A DNA stretch of 64,000 nt, taken from positions 1,922,001-1,986,000 of the forward strand of contig CP119321.1 in assembly GCA_029202445.1 (NCBI GenBank), written 5' to 3'. Position numbers and translations under genes: made by a program. The notes below the pieces were generated by a model. That model was not told the origin of the DNA and made no database searches. It was given only the letters and a program-made list of their open reading frames with translations. This DNA comes from Candidatus Microbacterium phytovorans (GTDB lineage: Bacteria; Actinomycetota; Actinomycetes; Actinomycetales; Microbacteriaceae). Below, in pieces: positions 51,639-60,486 of this stretch. Position 1 is the stretch's first letter. The number at the start of each line of letters is the position of its first letter.

Positions 51639-54515
51639 TCAGGCGATGGCGGTACGCCGGGTGAGTTCCGGGCGCCGCGGCGGCACGATCGCGTTGGCGA
51701 TCGCGACGACGAGCGGCAGCACGACGGCGAGGGTCGCGAGCAGCCACCACGGCACGTCCGCGAGCGAGAGCTCCCGGCCGATGTCGCCCTGGGACTGCAG
51801 CATGAAGCCGATCGGCGGCAGGATGCCGGCAACGGCACCGGCGGCCGTGCCGAACCCGACGATGACGAGCCCCTGCCAGAACCCGATCCGGCGGCGGAGC
51901 GCGTTCGTGCCCCCGACGGCGGTGAGGGTGGCGTCGTCGGGGCGCCGCTCGAACCGGGCGAGCCCGAGCGCGACGGCGCTGGCCCCGACGACGAGCACCG
52001 CCATCGCGGCGAGCAGGGGCACGATCCACACTTCCGCGCCCGTCGGTCCGCTCTCGATCCAGACGGATGCCGCGTACGCGTCGTTCTGCACGCCCTCACC
52101 CAGGGCGAACAGGCGGTCGCGCTGGTCGGTCGTCGGGGGCGTGTCGAACGCACCGAACACGACGTGCGGCTGCATCGTGAGCCCGACGGCGTCGGCGGTC
52201 GCGGGCGACATCGCCACGACGATGGCCTGCTCGCGCGCCGTCACGACGAACGCGTCGACCGTCTTCGTCCACAGCGGCGGCTCGGTCTCGAGCCCTTCGG
52301 GCGGGACGAACACGTTGTTGGGGGCCCTGCCGAACTGCCACTGCCGTTCGGACCAGGCGGCCACCTCGATCGTGTCATCGGTGACGAGCGCAGGCTGGGT
52401 GACCAGCGCCGCCCCACTCTCGTACGCGGCGCGCTGGGCGCGGTCGAGTCGGATGCCGGTGGCCACCTCTATGTCGTCGACGTCGAGGACCGTGATGTTG
52501 TTCTGCGGGTCGGACAGCTCGCCGTAACCGCCGAAGGCGCGAGCGTCGTCGGCGTCGAGGAGCGCGCTCTGCGGTACGAGGGCGGTCGCCCGTACGAGAT
52601 CGGCGGGGACGCCGTCCTCGGAGTCGGCCCAGACGGTCGACTGTCGCAGCGCCACCGCCGTCTGCGACACCCCGACGTCGCGGAAGATGTCGATCGTCGC
52701 GGCGGCCGCCTCGTCGGCCTGTTCGGTCGTGAGTGCGTCGGGGCCGCGGGAGTAGAGCGTGCCGATCGCGGTGCCGACGGGCGCCGAGTAGGTCCAGGTG
52801 CGCTCCGACAGGCCGGTGCTCATGCTCACCATGCCCATCGCGAAGACGCCCGCGAAGACGGTCGCACCGATCGCCGCGAAAGCCGGAACCGTGCGCGCGC
52901 CGTTGGCCACGGCGTCGCGCGAGGCGATGCGCGCCGCGATCCCCAGCTTCGCGAGGGCGAGCGAGGTGAGCCACAGGAGCCAGCGCCCCGACAGCACGAT
53001 GCCGAGCTGGGCGAGGATGGGGCCGCCGATGATCCCGACGATGGGGAGCCACCGCAGCGGCGAGTCCCACGGCACGGTGGAGTTCGTCGCCAGCGCCGCC
53101 GCGAGCAGTCCGCACACGACGGTGATCCCGACGCCGACCACGAGCATGAGCGAACCCCACAGCGGCCGGGCGGCCGTCACCCGCTGCGGGCGACGCGCGC
53201 CGCGCAGCGCGCTCATGGCATCCGATCGGGCCACACCCCGTGCCGGCACGAGGGCGGAGGCGGTGCCGACGAGCACGGCGAACACGAGGATGCCGGCCAG
53301 CAGCGGCCACGGCACGTGGAAGCCCCAGAAGCGCACGGCGGAACCGTCGTCGAGGAAGCGGATCGCGACGGCCGCGACGCCGACGCCGAGCGCGGTGCCG
53401 ACGATGCCCCCGAGGAGACCGAGCACGGTTCCCTGCAGCCGCACGGTGCGCCGGAGGTCGCGAGCGTCGGCGCCGACGCTCGCGGCGATCGCGAGGGCCC
53501 GCTGCTGCCGTCGCGCGCTCACCGCGAACGCGGCTCCGGCCAGCATGACGACCATGTAACCGGCGGCGACGGCCGCGGCGGCGAGCGTCGCCACGAGGGC
53601 GAGCCGGTTCATCTGCGCCTGGTACTCGGGGTCGCTCACGTTCATGCCGTCGGGCGAGAACCCGGGCGGGTCGAGGACGACCTCGCGGGAGTAGGCGATG
53701 ACACCGCCCTCGTTGAGCTGCTGCACGCCGGCCCAGTCGAGACGGAGCTCGGGCAGGTACCACCGGCCGGGGAAGCGATCGGCGTCGTAGAAGGCGATCG
53801 CGCTCTCGGCATCCGGCAGGGTGGCCGCGTCGATCGTGCCGGTGACGAGGTATTCGTCGCCCGTGTCGGCGTCGGTGATCGTGCCGCCGATAGCCGTCCC
53901 CGCGCGGGCGAGGGTCGCCGGGGTCACCATCACTTCGCGCTCGTCGGTGGGCGCGCGCCCGTCGACGACGTCGTAGCGTCCCGCGAATCGCGAATCCCAG
54001 ACGGCTCCGGACCATGCCTGCACGGGAGCCAGGCCCGCCGCCGTCTCGATGCGCACCCGCCCCTCACCGACGTAGACCGTCTCGGTGCCGGCGGGGAGCG
54101 CGTCGAGCGGGTCGGTCGGGATCTCGCCCTCCGGTTCGACCCACCCGGCCTCGCCTTGCGCCGCGTAGCCGGTCCACTGCGGCTCGGTCGGCATCTGCCA
54201 CATGCCCGCCCCGGGAACGCCCACCGGCTGCACCCACGCCTGCATCCGGCCGAGTTCGACCGCCGCCTTCTCCTCCGGGCTGCCCATCATGCTGTCCACG
54301 AAGACCGCGGCGCCGGCGAGCCCGGCGATCGGAAGCGCCACGAGCGTCGCGATCAGCAGGCTCGACACCCACGTGCGGCGTACCTGGCGACGCGCGAGCC
54401 GCCCGGCGACGCGCCAGCGCGACCACCGGGAGCCCTCCCGCCGGGTGCGCGCGGCCGACGTCGGGGCGTGCGGAACCGTCCCCACGGACTCCGCACGCTC
54501 CCGTCGGCGTGTCAC
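51639..54515 (-). CDS. FtsX-like ABC transporter permease (large)
   Basis: A 958-residue protein. One membrane helix near residues 50-72 (WVSSLLIATLVALPIAGLAG), a large extracellular domain, then helix groups around 310-450 (LAAAAVAAGYMVVMLAGAAF, GILVFAVLVGTASALVPARG), 470-580, another extracellular part, and a final group of three helices (VPLLAAMAVLVVGASAVALG, GLVIVGFGTAAGAVAGILPP, LLATLAVVLPLVVAIANAIV). Two FtsX modules of the MacB/lipoprotein-exporter type. GTG start overlaps the ATPase stop by four bases. It probably exports peptides, antibiotics or lipoproteins, or transmits signals, with the partner ATPase. Confidence 0.9.
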   Translation of the reverse strand: MTRRRERAESVGTVPHAPTSAARTRREGSRWSRWRVAGRLARRQVRRTWVSSLLIATLVALPIAGLAGAAVFVDSMMGSPEEKAAVELGRMQAWVQPVGVPGAGMWQMPTEPQWTGYAAQGEAGWVEPEGEIPTDPLDALPAGTETVYVGEGRVRIETAAGLAPVQAWSGAVWDSRFAGRYDVVDGRAPTDEREVMVTPATLARAGTAIGGTITDADTGDEYLVTGTIDAATLPDAESAIAFYDADRFPGRWYLPELRLDWAGVQQLNEGGVIAYSREVVLDPPGFSPDGMNVSDPEYQAQMNRLALVATLAAAAVAAGYMVVMLAGAAFAVSARRQQRALAIAASVGADARDLRRTVRLQGTVLGLLGGIVGTALGVGVAAVAIRFLDDGSAVRFWGFHVPWPLLAGILVFAVLVGTASALVPARGVARSDAMSALRGARRPQRVTAARPLWGSLMLVVGVGITVVCGLLAAALATNSTVPWDSPLRWLPIVGIIGGPILAQLGIVLSGRWLLWLTSLALAKLGIAARIASRDAVANGARTVPAFAAIGATVFAGVFAMGMVSMSTGLSERTWTYSAPVGTAIGTLYSRGPDALTTEQADEAAAATIDIFRDVGVSQTAVALRQSTVWADSEDGVPADLVRATALVPQSALLDADDARAFGGYGELSDPQNNITVLDVDDIEVATGIRLDRAQRAAYESGAALVTQPALVTDDTIEVAAWSERQWQFGRAPNNVFVPPEGLETEPPLWTKTVDAFVVTAREQAIVVAMSPATADAVGLTMQPHVVFGAFDTPPTTDQRDRLFALGEGVQNDAYAASVWIESGPTGAEVWIVPLLAAMAVLVVGASAVALGLARFERRPDDATLTAVGGTNALRRRIGFWQGLVIVGFGTAAGAVAGILPPIGFMLQSQGDIGRELSLADVPWWLLATLAVVLPLVVAIANAIVPPRRPELTRRTAIA

Positions 54516-55228
54516 CGCGTCCCCGCCAGGAGCGAGTCCGCTCCCGCCCGTTGCGACTGGTCGACGATGCGACCGTCGCGCAGGAACACGATGCGATCCG
54601 CCCAGGCCGCATGGCGCGCCTCGTGCGTGACGAGGATGCCGGCAGCCCCCTGGTCCACGCGCGAGCGGATCATCTTCATGACCGCCTCCCCCGTCACCGA
54701 ATCCAGTGCGCCCGTCGGCTCATCGGCCAGGATGAGGCGGCGGCCCCCGACGACGGCGCGCGCGATCGCGACGCGCTGCTGCTGACCTCCGGAGAGATCG
54801 TCGGGGTAGGAGTCGTACTTCGCGTCGAGTCCGACGGAGGCGAGCGCATCCCGACCCGCACGGCGTGCTGCGCGGGCTCGGAAGCCGTCGAGCTCCAGCG
54901 GCAGCGTCACGTTCTCGAGAGCCGTGAGGGTCGGGATGAGATTGAAGTCCTGGAACACGAATCCCAGGGAGCGTCGGCGCAGCTGCGCGAGTTCGCGCGT
55001 CGACGCGGTCGACAGGTAGGTGCCCTCGACGATGACCTCGCCCGTCGTGGGCTTCTGCAGGCCTCCGGCGATCGACAGCAGCGTGGATTTGCCCGAGCCG
55101 GACGCCCCCATGATGGCGACGAGTTCGCCCTTGTCCACCTCGAGATCGACACCCGACAGCGCCGACACGCTCGTCGCGCCCTCGCCGTACTGCTGGGTGA
55201 CGCCGACGAGTTGGAGGATGCCGCTCAC
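54512..55228 (-). CDS. ABC transporter ATP-binding protein (MacB/LolD type)
   Basis: A 238-residue ATPase with Walker [11 protein letters not shown]-loop [18 protein letters not shown], signature [14 protein letters not shown] and Walker [13 protein letters not shown]. This is the standard partner of FtsX-like permeases; ADEPTGALD is typical of the LolD/MacB group. The GTG start overlaps the PadR stop by four bases and its end overlaps the permease start, so all three are translated together. Confidence 0.93.
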   Translation of the reverse strand: MSGILQLVGVTQQYGEGATSVSALSGVDLEVDKGELVAIMGASGSGKSTLLSIAGGLQKPTTGEVIVEGTYLSTASTRELAQLRRRSLGFVFQDFNLIPTLTALENVTLPLELDGFRARAARRAGRDALASVGLDAKYDSYPDDLSGGQQQRVAIARAVVGGRRLILADEPTGALDSVTGEAVMKMIRSRVDQGAAGILVTHEARHAAWADRIVFLRDGRIVDQSQRAGADSLLAGTR

Positions 55229-55827
55229 GCCCGCGCCTCACGGACCGCGGCCGGGCGTCCGCGCTTGGGACGCTCCGTCGACAGTTCGAGGGCCATCGCG
55301 TGCCCCGGGTGCATGGCGAGGCGCTGCTCGGTGTGGTCGAGCCAGCGCACTTCGGCCTCGGCGGCGAAGATCATGGAGTCCACGACGAGCGACCAGGCGA
55401 GTTCCTCGGGTCCGTCGGGGTTCGCGCCGGCGTACTTGGCGCGGTTGAGCTCCTGGAGCTGCGACAGCGACGCCAGCCGCTGGGTCTGGATGACATCGCC
55501 CACGTCGACGCCCGGGAGGGTCGCGGCGACGGCGAGCTTGATCGCGAGCTCGTCGCGCGTGCCCTGGTTGCGTTCGACGGGCGAGGTCAGCCACGCCCGC
55601 ACTTCGGCGGAACCGGCATCCGTGATCTGCCAGTAGACGTGACCCTGCTCGTCGACGTCGCCCTTCGCGACGAGTCCGTCGCGCTCCAGACGGTCGAGCG
55701 TGTTGTAGATCTGGCCGACGTTGAGGGGCCAGGTCGAGCCCGTGCGCCGGTCGAACTCGGCGCGGAGCTGATAGCCGTAGCAGGGACCCTGGTCGAGGAT
55801 CGCCAACAGGCTCTGTCGTACGGACAC
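55225..55827 (-). CDS. PadR family transcriptional regulator
   Basis: A 200-residue regulator. VRQSLLAILDQGPCYGYQLR, AEFDRRTGSTWPLNVGQIYN and TLDRLERDGLV form the PadR winged helix; the C-terminal domain (Vir_C-like) has helices for dimerisation (WLTSPVERNQGTRDELAIKL). The GTG at 55827 follows an excellent ribosome site (GGAGGAGAAGCC). It is the first gene of the PadR-ATPase-FtsX operon. Its own promoter overlaps three ATAC-type repeats, the classical PadR operator pattern, so it should be autoregulated, with the exporter substrate as probable inducer. Confidence 0.93.
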   Translation of the reverse strand: MSVRQSLLAILDQGPCYGYQLRAEFDRRTGSTWPLNVGQIYNTLDRLERDGLVAKGDVDEQGHVYWQITDAGSAEVRAWLTSPVERNQGTRDELAIKLAVAATLPGVDVGDVIQTQRLASLSQLQELNRAKYAGANPDGPEELAWSLVVDSMIFAAEAEVRWLDHTEQRLAMHPGHAMALELSTERPKRGRPAAVREARA

Positions 55828-55845
55828 GGCTTCTCCTCCGATGGG

Positions 55846-55898
55846 CATACCCGGTATGTGATTACCGAGTATATGCATGCCGAGTATGGCCTCGTCAA
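55846..55898 (-). promoter_or_regulatory. PadR operon promoter with ATAC/GTAT operators
   Basis: Minus strand: -35 TTGACG (55898-55893), 18 bp spacer, -10 TATACT (55874-55869). Three repeats ATACTCGGCA, ATACTCGGTA and ATACCGGGTA (ending at 55878, 55864 and 55848) lie across the spacer, the -10 and the start region. The last forms the palindrome CATACCCGGTATG (55846-55858). Confidence 0.85.
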
Positions 55899-55947
55899 CC
55901 GAGTCCTTCTCCGGCGCGCCGCCTCAGGGTCGCCGTAGGGTGGAGGC

Positions 55948-56565
55948 ATGGCCGACGATCCGCGGCTGGATGCCGCTCGCTACCGCGCACGTCAGGCGGC
56001 GCGCGCCGCGGGCGAGGACGCGGATGCCGACGAGCAGCCTGTCGCGGACTCCTCGCCGCCCTCGCCCGGCGCCGCCGCGACCACCGCCCACGAGCGCGCG
56101 CTGTACGTCGAGACGGCGATCCAGCAGGCGATCCGCCGCGGCGACTTCGACGATCTCCCCGGCTCCGGCAAACCCCTCGAGGGTCTGGGCGACCACCACG
56201 ACCCGGACTGGTGGATCCGCCGGAAGATCCAGACGGAGCAGCTCACGGGACTCGGTCCGCCCGCGCTCCGGCTGCGCGTGGAGCACGCCGAGTTCGAGGC
56301 GCACGTCGACGCGATGCACCGGGAGCAGGACGTCCGGGAGTACGTCGCCGACTTCACGCGGCGCGTCATCGAGGCGCGGCGCCAACTGCAGGGCGGACCC
56401 CCCGTCGTCACCCCGACGCGCGACGTCGAGGAGGAGGTCGCCGCGTGGCGGGAGCGTCGCAGCGCACGCACGCCACCGCCGGCCGACGAACCCGCACCGC
56501 GACGTCGTGGCATCCGGGGCTGGATCAGAAGCCGGCGAGCCAATCGTCGAGCAGACGGGCGATGA
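55948..56565 (+). CDS. DUF1992 (DnaJ-homologue subfamily C member 28-like) protein
   Basis: A 205-residue protein. Residues about 50-120 match DUF1992: ETAIQQAIRRGDFDDLPGSG, KPLEGLGDHHDPDWWIRRKI. The N- and C-terminal flanks are low-complexity (Ala/Asp/Pro and Arg/Pro-rich). Function unknown; there is no J domain here. TAGGGT lies 6 bases before the ATG (leaderless pattern). Its last 41 bp overlap the convergent oxidoreductase gene tail to tail. Confidence 0.85.
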   Translation: MADDPRLDAARYRARQAARAAGEDADADEQPVADSSPPSPGAAATTAHERALYVETAIQQAIRRGDFDDLPGSGKPLEGLGDHHDPDWWIRRKIQTEQLTGLGPPALRLRVEHAEFEAHVDAMHREQDVREYVADFTRRVIEARRQLQGGPPVVTPTRDVEEEVAAWRERRSARTPPPADEPAPRRRGIRGWIRSRRANRRADGR

Positions 56566-57505
56566 CCGCCGACTCCGCCCAGGACATCTCGGGGGCCTCC
56601 GTGCGCCCGGCACGCAGGGCGTCGATCACGGCGTCGGCTTCGGCGGCCATGGGCTGCACGACGGGAGTGACGATCTGCGTCGTCGTCCCGTCGGCGCGGC
56701 GAAGCGTCGCCGTCGCGGGGCTCTCGGAGCGGCTCCCCCACACATCCGGGATCTCCAGCACCCCGCGCGCACCCGTCACCCGCGCGGCGGAGGTCTGATC
56801 CTCGACGATCGAGGTGTGCAGCACGGCGCGCGACCCGTCGAGGTCGAGCGTCACGGATGCCGTCTCGTCCACGCCGGTGTCGCCCCGCAGGCCGGTCGCC
56901 TCGACGACGGAGGATGCCGTGAGGTCGCGCCCGGCGACGGCGGCGAGGCCGACGGCGTACGAGACGGGGTAGCACCCCACGTCGAAGATCGCGCCGCCGG
57001 CGGTGGCCGGGTCGAACAGGCGTCCCGTGCGGGTGCCCGCCGCGAAGCCGAACGACGCCTCGATGCTCTGCAGCTCCCCGAGGTCTTCGGCGACGACCTG
57101 GCGCACGCGGTCGGCGAACGGACCGAACCGGTACTTGAACGCCTCCACGAGCGGAAGGCCCGCGGCGGCCGCGTGCGCGAGCAGCGCGTCGGTGTCGGCG
57201 GGAGTCACCGTGAGGGGCTTCTCGCACAGCACGGCCTTCCCGGCATCCAGCGCGGCGTGCACGAGATCGGCATGCGCGGGGTGGACGGTGGCGACGTACA
57301 CGGCGTCGACATCGTCGCGCGCCAGCACGTCGGCGTAGGTGCCCGCGACCGGCGCCCCGTGAGCGTCGGCGAACGCGCGGGCCCGCGACGCGTCGCGCGC
57401 CGCCACGGCGTGCAACCGTCCGGTGCGGGACTCCGGAAGTCCCGTGAGGAAGTCGAGCGCGATGCCTCCCGCGCCCAGGATCGCCCAGCGTGCGAGGTCA
57501 GTCAT
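56525..57505 (-). CDS. Gfo/Idh/MocA family oxidoreductase
   Basis: A 326-residue enzyme. RWAILGAGGIALDFLTGL is the NAD(P) site, VYVATVHPAHADLVHAALDA and KAVLCEKPLTV carry the conserved Glu-Lys-Pro, and GGAIFDVGCYPVSYAVGL contains the conserved Asp of the catalytic pair. Members oxidise sugars, inositols or trans-dihydrodiols; the substrate is unknown. TAGCGT 6 bases before the ATG at 57505 (leaderless) supports this start over the GTG two codons earlier. Overlaps the DUF1992 gene by 41 bp at the 3' end. Confidence 0.9.
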   Translation of the reverse strand: MTDLARWAILGAGGIALDFLTGLPESRTGRLHAVAARDASRARAFADAHGAPVAGTYADVLARDDVDAVYVATVHPAHADLVHAALDAGKAVLCEKPLTVTPADTDALLAHAAAAGLPLVEAFKYRFGPFADRVRQVVAEDLGELQSIEASFGFAAGTRTGRLFDPATAGGAIFDVGCYPVSYAVGLAAVAGRDLTASSVVEATGLRGDTGVDETASVTLDLDGSRAVLHTSIVEDQTSAARVTGARGVLEIPDVWGSRSESPATATLRRADGTTTQIVTPVVQPMAAEADAVIDALRAGRTEAPEMSWAESAVIARLLDDWLAGF

Positions 57506-57524
57506 GCCCACACGCTAGCGCGGC

Positions 57525-58682
57525 CTACGCCCGCAGGGCCTGCTCGATGTCGGCGAGGAGATCGTCGACGTCCTCGATGCCGACCGAGAGGCGCACGACC
57601 TCGACGGGCACAGCCGCCTCGGTGCCGCGCACGGAGGCGTGGGTCATGGCATCCGGGTAGTTGACGAGCGATTCGACGCCGCCGAGCGACTCCGCGAGCT
57701 GGAAGAGCCGCGTCGACTCGGCGAAGCGGCGTGCAGCCTCCCCCGATTCGAGCGCGAGCGACACGATGCCGCCGAATCCGCGCATCTGACGGGCCGCGAT
57801 CGCGTGCCCCGGGTGTGCTTCCAACCCCGGGTAGTACACGCGGACGACGCGTTCATGCCCGTCGAGGAATGCGGCGATCGCGGCCGCGTTCTCGCTGTGG
57901 CGCTGCATGCGCACGGCGAGCGTCTTGATCCCGCGCGTGGTGAGCCAGGCGTCCAGCGGTCCCGAGACGGCGCCGACCGCGAACTGGAGGAAGCCGATCC
58001 TCTCGGCCAGCGCGTCGTCGTTGAGCACGAGCGCGCCGCCGACGACGTCGGAATGTCCGCCGAGGTACTTCGTCGTGGAGTGCACGACGACGTCGGCGCC
58101 GAGGGCGAGCGGCTGCTGCAGCGCCGGGGTCGCGAACGTGTTGTCCACGACGACGAGCGCACCCGCATCGTGGCCGAGCGCGGAGAGTTCGGCGATGTCG
58201 GTGATGCGCAGCAGAGGATTGGAGGGGGTCTCGACCCAGAGGATGCGCGGGACGCGCTCGCTGACCGCCGCACGCACGGCATCCGCGTCGCTCATGTCGA
58301 CCACCCGCAGGCGCACACCCCACGGCCCGAGGATGCGGGAGATGAGGCGGTGCGTGCCGCCGTACACGTCGCTGCCGAGGAGCACCTCGTCGCCGGGCTG
58401 CAGCACGGCGCGCAGGAGCGCGTCCTCGGCGGCGAGGCCCGACGCGAACGAGAACGCGTGCGCGCCGCCCTCGATCGCCGCCAGCTGCGTCTGCAGCGCC
58501 GTGCGCGTGGGGTTGCCGCTGCGGCCGTACTCGTATCCCTGCCGCAGCCCACCGATGCCGTCCTGGGCATATGTCGTGGAGAAGTGCACGGGCGGGATGA
58601 CGGCCCCCGTCGTGGGGTCGAACTCCTGGCCGGCGTGGACGGCGAGGCTGGCGAATCCGCGGGCGGCGTCGGAGGCGGTCAT
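57525..58682 (-). CDS. Cystathionine gamma-synthase/lyase family, PLP-dependent
   Basis: A 385-residue PLP enzyme of the Cys/Met metabolism family. YEYGRSGNPTRTALQTQLAA, FASGLAAEDALLRAVL, VVVDNTFATPALQQPL and HSTTKYLGGHSD with Lys205 as the PLP anchor are the core motifs. Beside cystathionine beta-synthase it is most likely cystathionine gamma-lyase (cystathionine to cysteine) although annotation by similarity often says gamma-synthase (metB). It overlaps the beta-synthase stop by four bases (ATGA), so the two are coupled. Confidence 0.9.
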   Translation of the reverse strand: MTASDAARGFASLAVHAGQEFDPTTGAVIPPVHFSTTYAQDGIGGLRQGYEYGRSGNPTRTALQTQLAAIEGGAHAFSFASGLAAEDALLRAVLQPGDEVLLGSDVYGGTHRLISRILGPWGVRLRVVDMSDADAVRAAVSERVPRILWVETPSNPLLRITDIAELSALGHDAGALVVVDNTFATPALQQPLALGADVVVHSTTKYLGGHSDVVGGALVLNDDALAERIGFLQFAVGAVSGPLDAWLTTRGIKTLAVRMQRHSENAAAIAAFLDGHERVVRVYYPGLEAHPGHAIAARQMRGFGGIVSLALESGEAARRFAESTRLFQLAESLGGVESLVNYPDAMTHASVRGTEAAVPVEVVRLSVGIEDVDDLLADIEQALRA

Positions 58683-59665
58683 GCGAGGGTTCCCGTCGTG
58701 TCGGTGAGGAGGGCGTCGTGACCGTGGTCGGTCATCCACTGGTCGTCGAAGATCTTGCTGAGGTAGCCGCGGCCATGGTCGGGGAGGAGCACGACCAGCA
58801 CGGCGTCGGAGGGCAGGTCACGCGCGACGCGCAGCGCCGCCGTCACCGCCATGCCGGACGAGCCGCCTACCAGGAGACCCTCCTCGCGCGCCAGACGACG
58901 TGTCATCGCGAAGGACTCCGCGTCGCCGACGCGCTCGTAGCGGTCGACGACGGCGGGATCGAAGGTCGCGGGCCAGAAGTCCTCGCCGACCCCTTCGACG
59001 GCGTAGCCGTGGATCGGGCCGCCGGAGTAGATCGATCCCTCGGGGTCGGCCCCGACCACGACGACCTCGCCCGCGCTGGCCTCCTTCAGGAAGCGTCCCG
59101 TGCCGCTGATCGTGCCGCCCGTGCCGATCCCCGCGACGAAGTGGGTGATGCGCCCGTCGGTGTCGCGCCAGATCTCGGGGCCCGTCGTCTCGTAGTGTCC
59201 GCGGGGGCCGTTGAGGTTGCCGAACTGGTTCGGCTTGAACGCGCCGGGGATCTCTCGCGCCAGCCGGTCGGACACCGAGTAGTAGGAGTCGGGGTGCTCG
59301 GGCGGCACGCTCGTCGGGGTCATGACGACCTCGGCGCCGTACGCCTTCAGCACGGCGACCTTCTCACCCGCGAACTTGTCGGGGACGACGAAGACCATCC
59401 GGTAGCCGCGCTGCAGGGCGACGAGCGCGAGGCCCACGCCGGTGTTGCCGCTCGTCGGCTCGACGATCGTGCCACCGGGCTGCAGCAGCCCGTCGCGCTC
59501 GGCGGCGTCGATGATCCGCGACGCGATGCGGTCCTTCGCGGAGCTGCCGGGGTTGAAGTACTCGATCTTCGCGAGGACCGTGGCACCGATGCCGTCGGTG
59601 ACGCTGTTCAGCCGGACGAGGGGCGTGTTGCCGACGAGGTCGGCGATGTGGGATGCGTAACGCAT
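58679..59665 (-). CDS. Cystathionine beta-synthase (no C-terminal CBS domains) / cysteine synthase-like
   Basis: A 328-residue PLP enzyme. DLVGNTPLVRLN, NPGSSAKDRIASRII with Lys44 as PLP anchor, PTSGNTGVGLALVALQ and GIGTGGTISGTGRFL are the fold's motifs. DPEGSIYSGGPIHGYAVEGV follows the cystathionine beta-synthase rather than the CysK pattern. The C-terminal regulatory CBS pair present in mycobacterial Cbs is missing. Joins homocysteine and serine into cystathionine, first step of reverse transsulfuration. Upstream lies a cysteine-codon leader peptide that may sense cysteine supply. The start has ACCAGGACACCCC as ribosome site. Confidence 0.9.
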   Translation of the reverse strand: MRYASHIADLVGNTPLVRLNSVTDGIGATVLAKIEYFNPGSSAKDRIASRIIDAAERDGLLQPGGTIVEPTSGNTGVGLALVALQRGYRMVFVVPDKFAGEKVAVLKAYGAEVVMTPTSVPPEHPDSYYSVSDRLAREIPGAFKPNQFGNLNGPRGHYETTGPEIWRDTDGRITHFVAGIGTGGTISGTGRFLKEASAGEVVVVGADPEGSIYSGGPIHGYAVEGVGEDFWPATFDPAVVDRYERVGDAESFAMTRRLAREEGLLVGGSSGMAVTAALRVARDLPSDAVLVVLLPDHGRGYLSKIFDDQWMTDHGHDALLTDTTGTLA

Positions 59666-59740
59666 GGGGTGTCCTGGTGTTCGAGCCGTGCGCGCAGAGG
59701 CACGGCGGTTGTCGGGGTCGTCGAAGGTGCGCGCGAGCGC

Positions 59741-59770
59741 TCAGCGACAACAACGACAGGTCAGGTGCAC
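59741..59770 (-). CDS. Nine-residue cysteine-rich leader peptide (attenuation uORF)
   Basis: GTG CAC CTG ACC TGT CGT TGT TGT CGC TGA codes for MHLTCRCCR: three Cys in nine residues, all with the TGT codon, which is rare in high-GC DNA. The promoter ends 6 bases before the GTG, so the transcript would begin at the start codon (leaderless). It ends 75 bases before the beta-synthase gene, with a hairpin (CCGTGC/GCACGG, 59687-59706) in between. This matches the cysteine-responsive leaderless uORFs known in mycobacteria: ribosomes stalled at Cys codons when cysteine is low would change the downstream fold and raise expression of the cysteine-making pair. Confidence 0.8.
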   Translation of the reverse strand: MHLTCRCCR

Positions 59771-59776
59771 GCGACC

Positions 59777-59805
59777 ACCGTAACCCGCACCGCGCACCCG
59801 GGCAA
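59777..59805 (-). promoter_or_regulatory. Promoter of the leader peptide-transsulfuration operon
   Basis: Minus strand: -35 TTGCCC (59805-59800), 17 bp spacer, -10 TACGGT (59782-59777), then 6 bases to the leader GTG at 59770. The spacing predicts transcription starting on or next to that GTG. Confidence 0.75.
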
Positions 59806-59898
59806 GTCGTCGACCGCGGCCGGCGTTGCATGTCGCTGTATGACGGATGCCGGGGCCCCGGCATCCGGTTCCGGCTCGGCGTCGCCTAATGTTCCGGC

Positions 59899-60417
59899 AT
59901 GGCCACCGACCCGACCGACCGCCCCGCCGGCATCGACCCGCGCGGACCGCGCGTGACCGCCGCCATCACGAGCGTGCTGCTGCTCGTGGGCACGTTCCTC
60001 TCCCTCTTGGGCGCCGCCACCCGGACGGGCACGACGCTCGCCGAACGCGTCGCCGATCCCGGCTTCCTCGTGCTCGCGCTCGTCGACGCCCTCTTCGTGT
60101 GGGGTGTCCTGTCGCCGTCCACCGCCCCGTGGGGCGTGCTGTTCCGCACGGTGGTGCGTCCGCGGCTGAGCGCGCCGACCGAGCTCGAAGACCCCCGCCC
60201 GCCCCGGTTCGCCCAGGGCGTCGGCTTCGTCGTCGTCACGATCGGCCTCGTGCTGCACCTGGCCGGCGTACCGTGGGCGCTGCCGGTCGCCGGCGCGGCC
60301 GCGTTCGTCGCCGCCTTCCTCAACGCGGTCTTCGCGTTCTGCCTCGGCTGCCAGATCTACCTGGGGCTCGCACGCATCGGCATCCTTCGCCCTTCGGGCG
60401 GACTCGTCGGCGCCTGA
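59899..60417 (+). CDS. DUF4395 membrane protein
   Basis: A 172-residue protein with four membrane helices (AITSVLLLVGTFLSLLGAAT; FLVLALVDALFVWGVLSP; VGFVVVTIGLVLHLAGVPW; GAAAFVAAFLNAVFAF) and the hallmark FCLGCQIYL, a CxxC at the membrane edge. DUF4395 proteins are often coded beside thioredoxin or sulfur-transfer genes; here it is divergent from the transsulfuration operon and near an FMN reductase and a sulfurtransferase, which supports a sulfur or thiol redox role. TAATGT lies 6 bases before the ATG (leaderless). Confidence 0.88.
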   Translation: MATDPTDRPAGIDPRGPRVTAAITSVLLLVGTFLSLLGAATRTGTTLAERVADPGFLVLALVDALFVWGVLSPSTAPWGVLFRTVVRPRLSAPTELEDPRPPRFAQGVGFVVVTIGLVLHLAGVPWALPVAGAAAFVAAFLNAVFAFCLGCQIYLGLARIGILRPSGGLVGA

Positions 60418-60486
60418 TCCGCTCGTGACCGACACCTTCGACGCCGCAGCGACGCCGGGCCCGACTTCGGGTGAGGGGGCGTAGTC

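Noticed and set aside
60425..60484. A 19-codon frame (GTG start, VTDTFDAAATPGPTSGEGA) between DUF4395 and the FMN reductase
   Set aside because: It has no ribosome site, no Cys or other attenuation-type codons, and no -10 at leaderless spacing; it may be chance.
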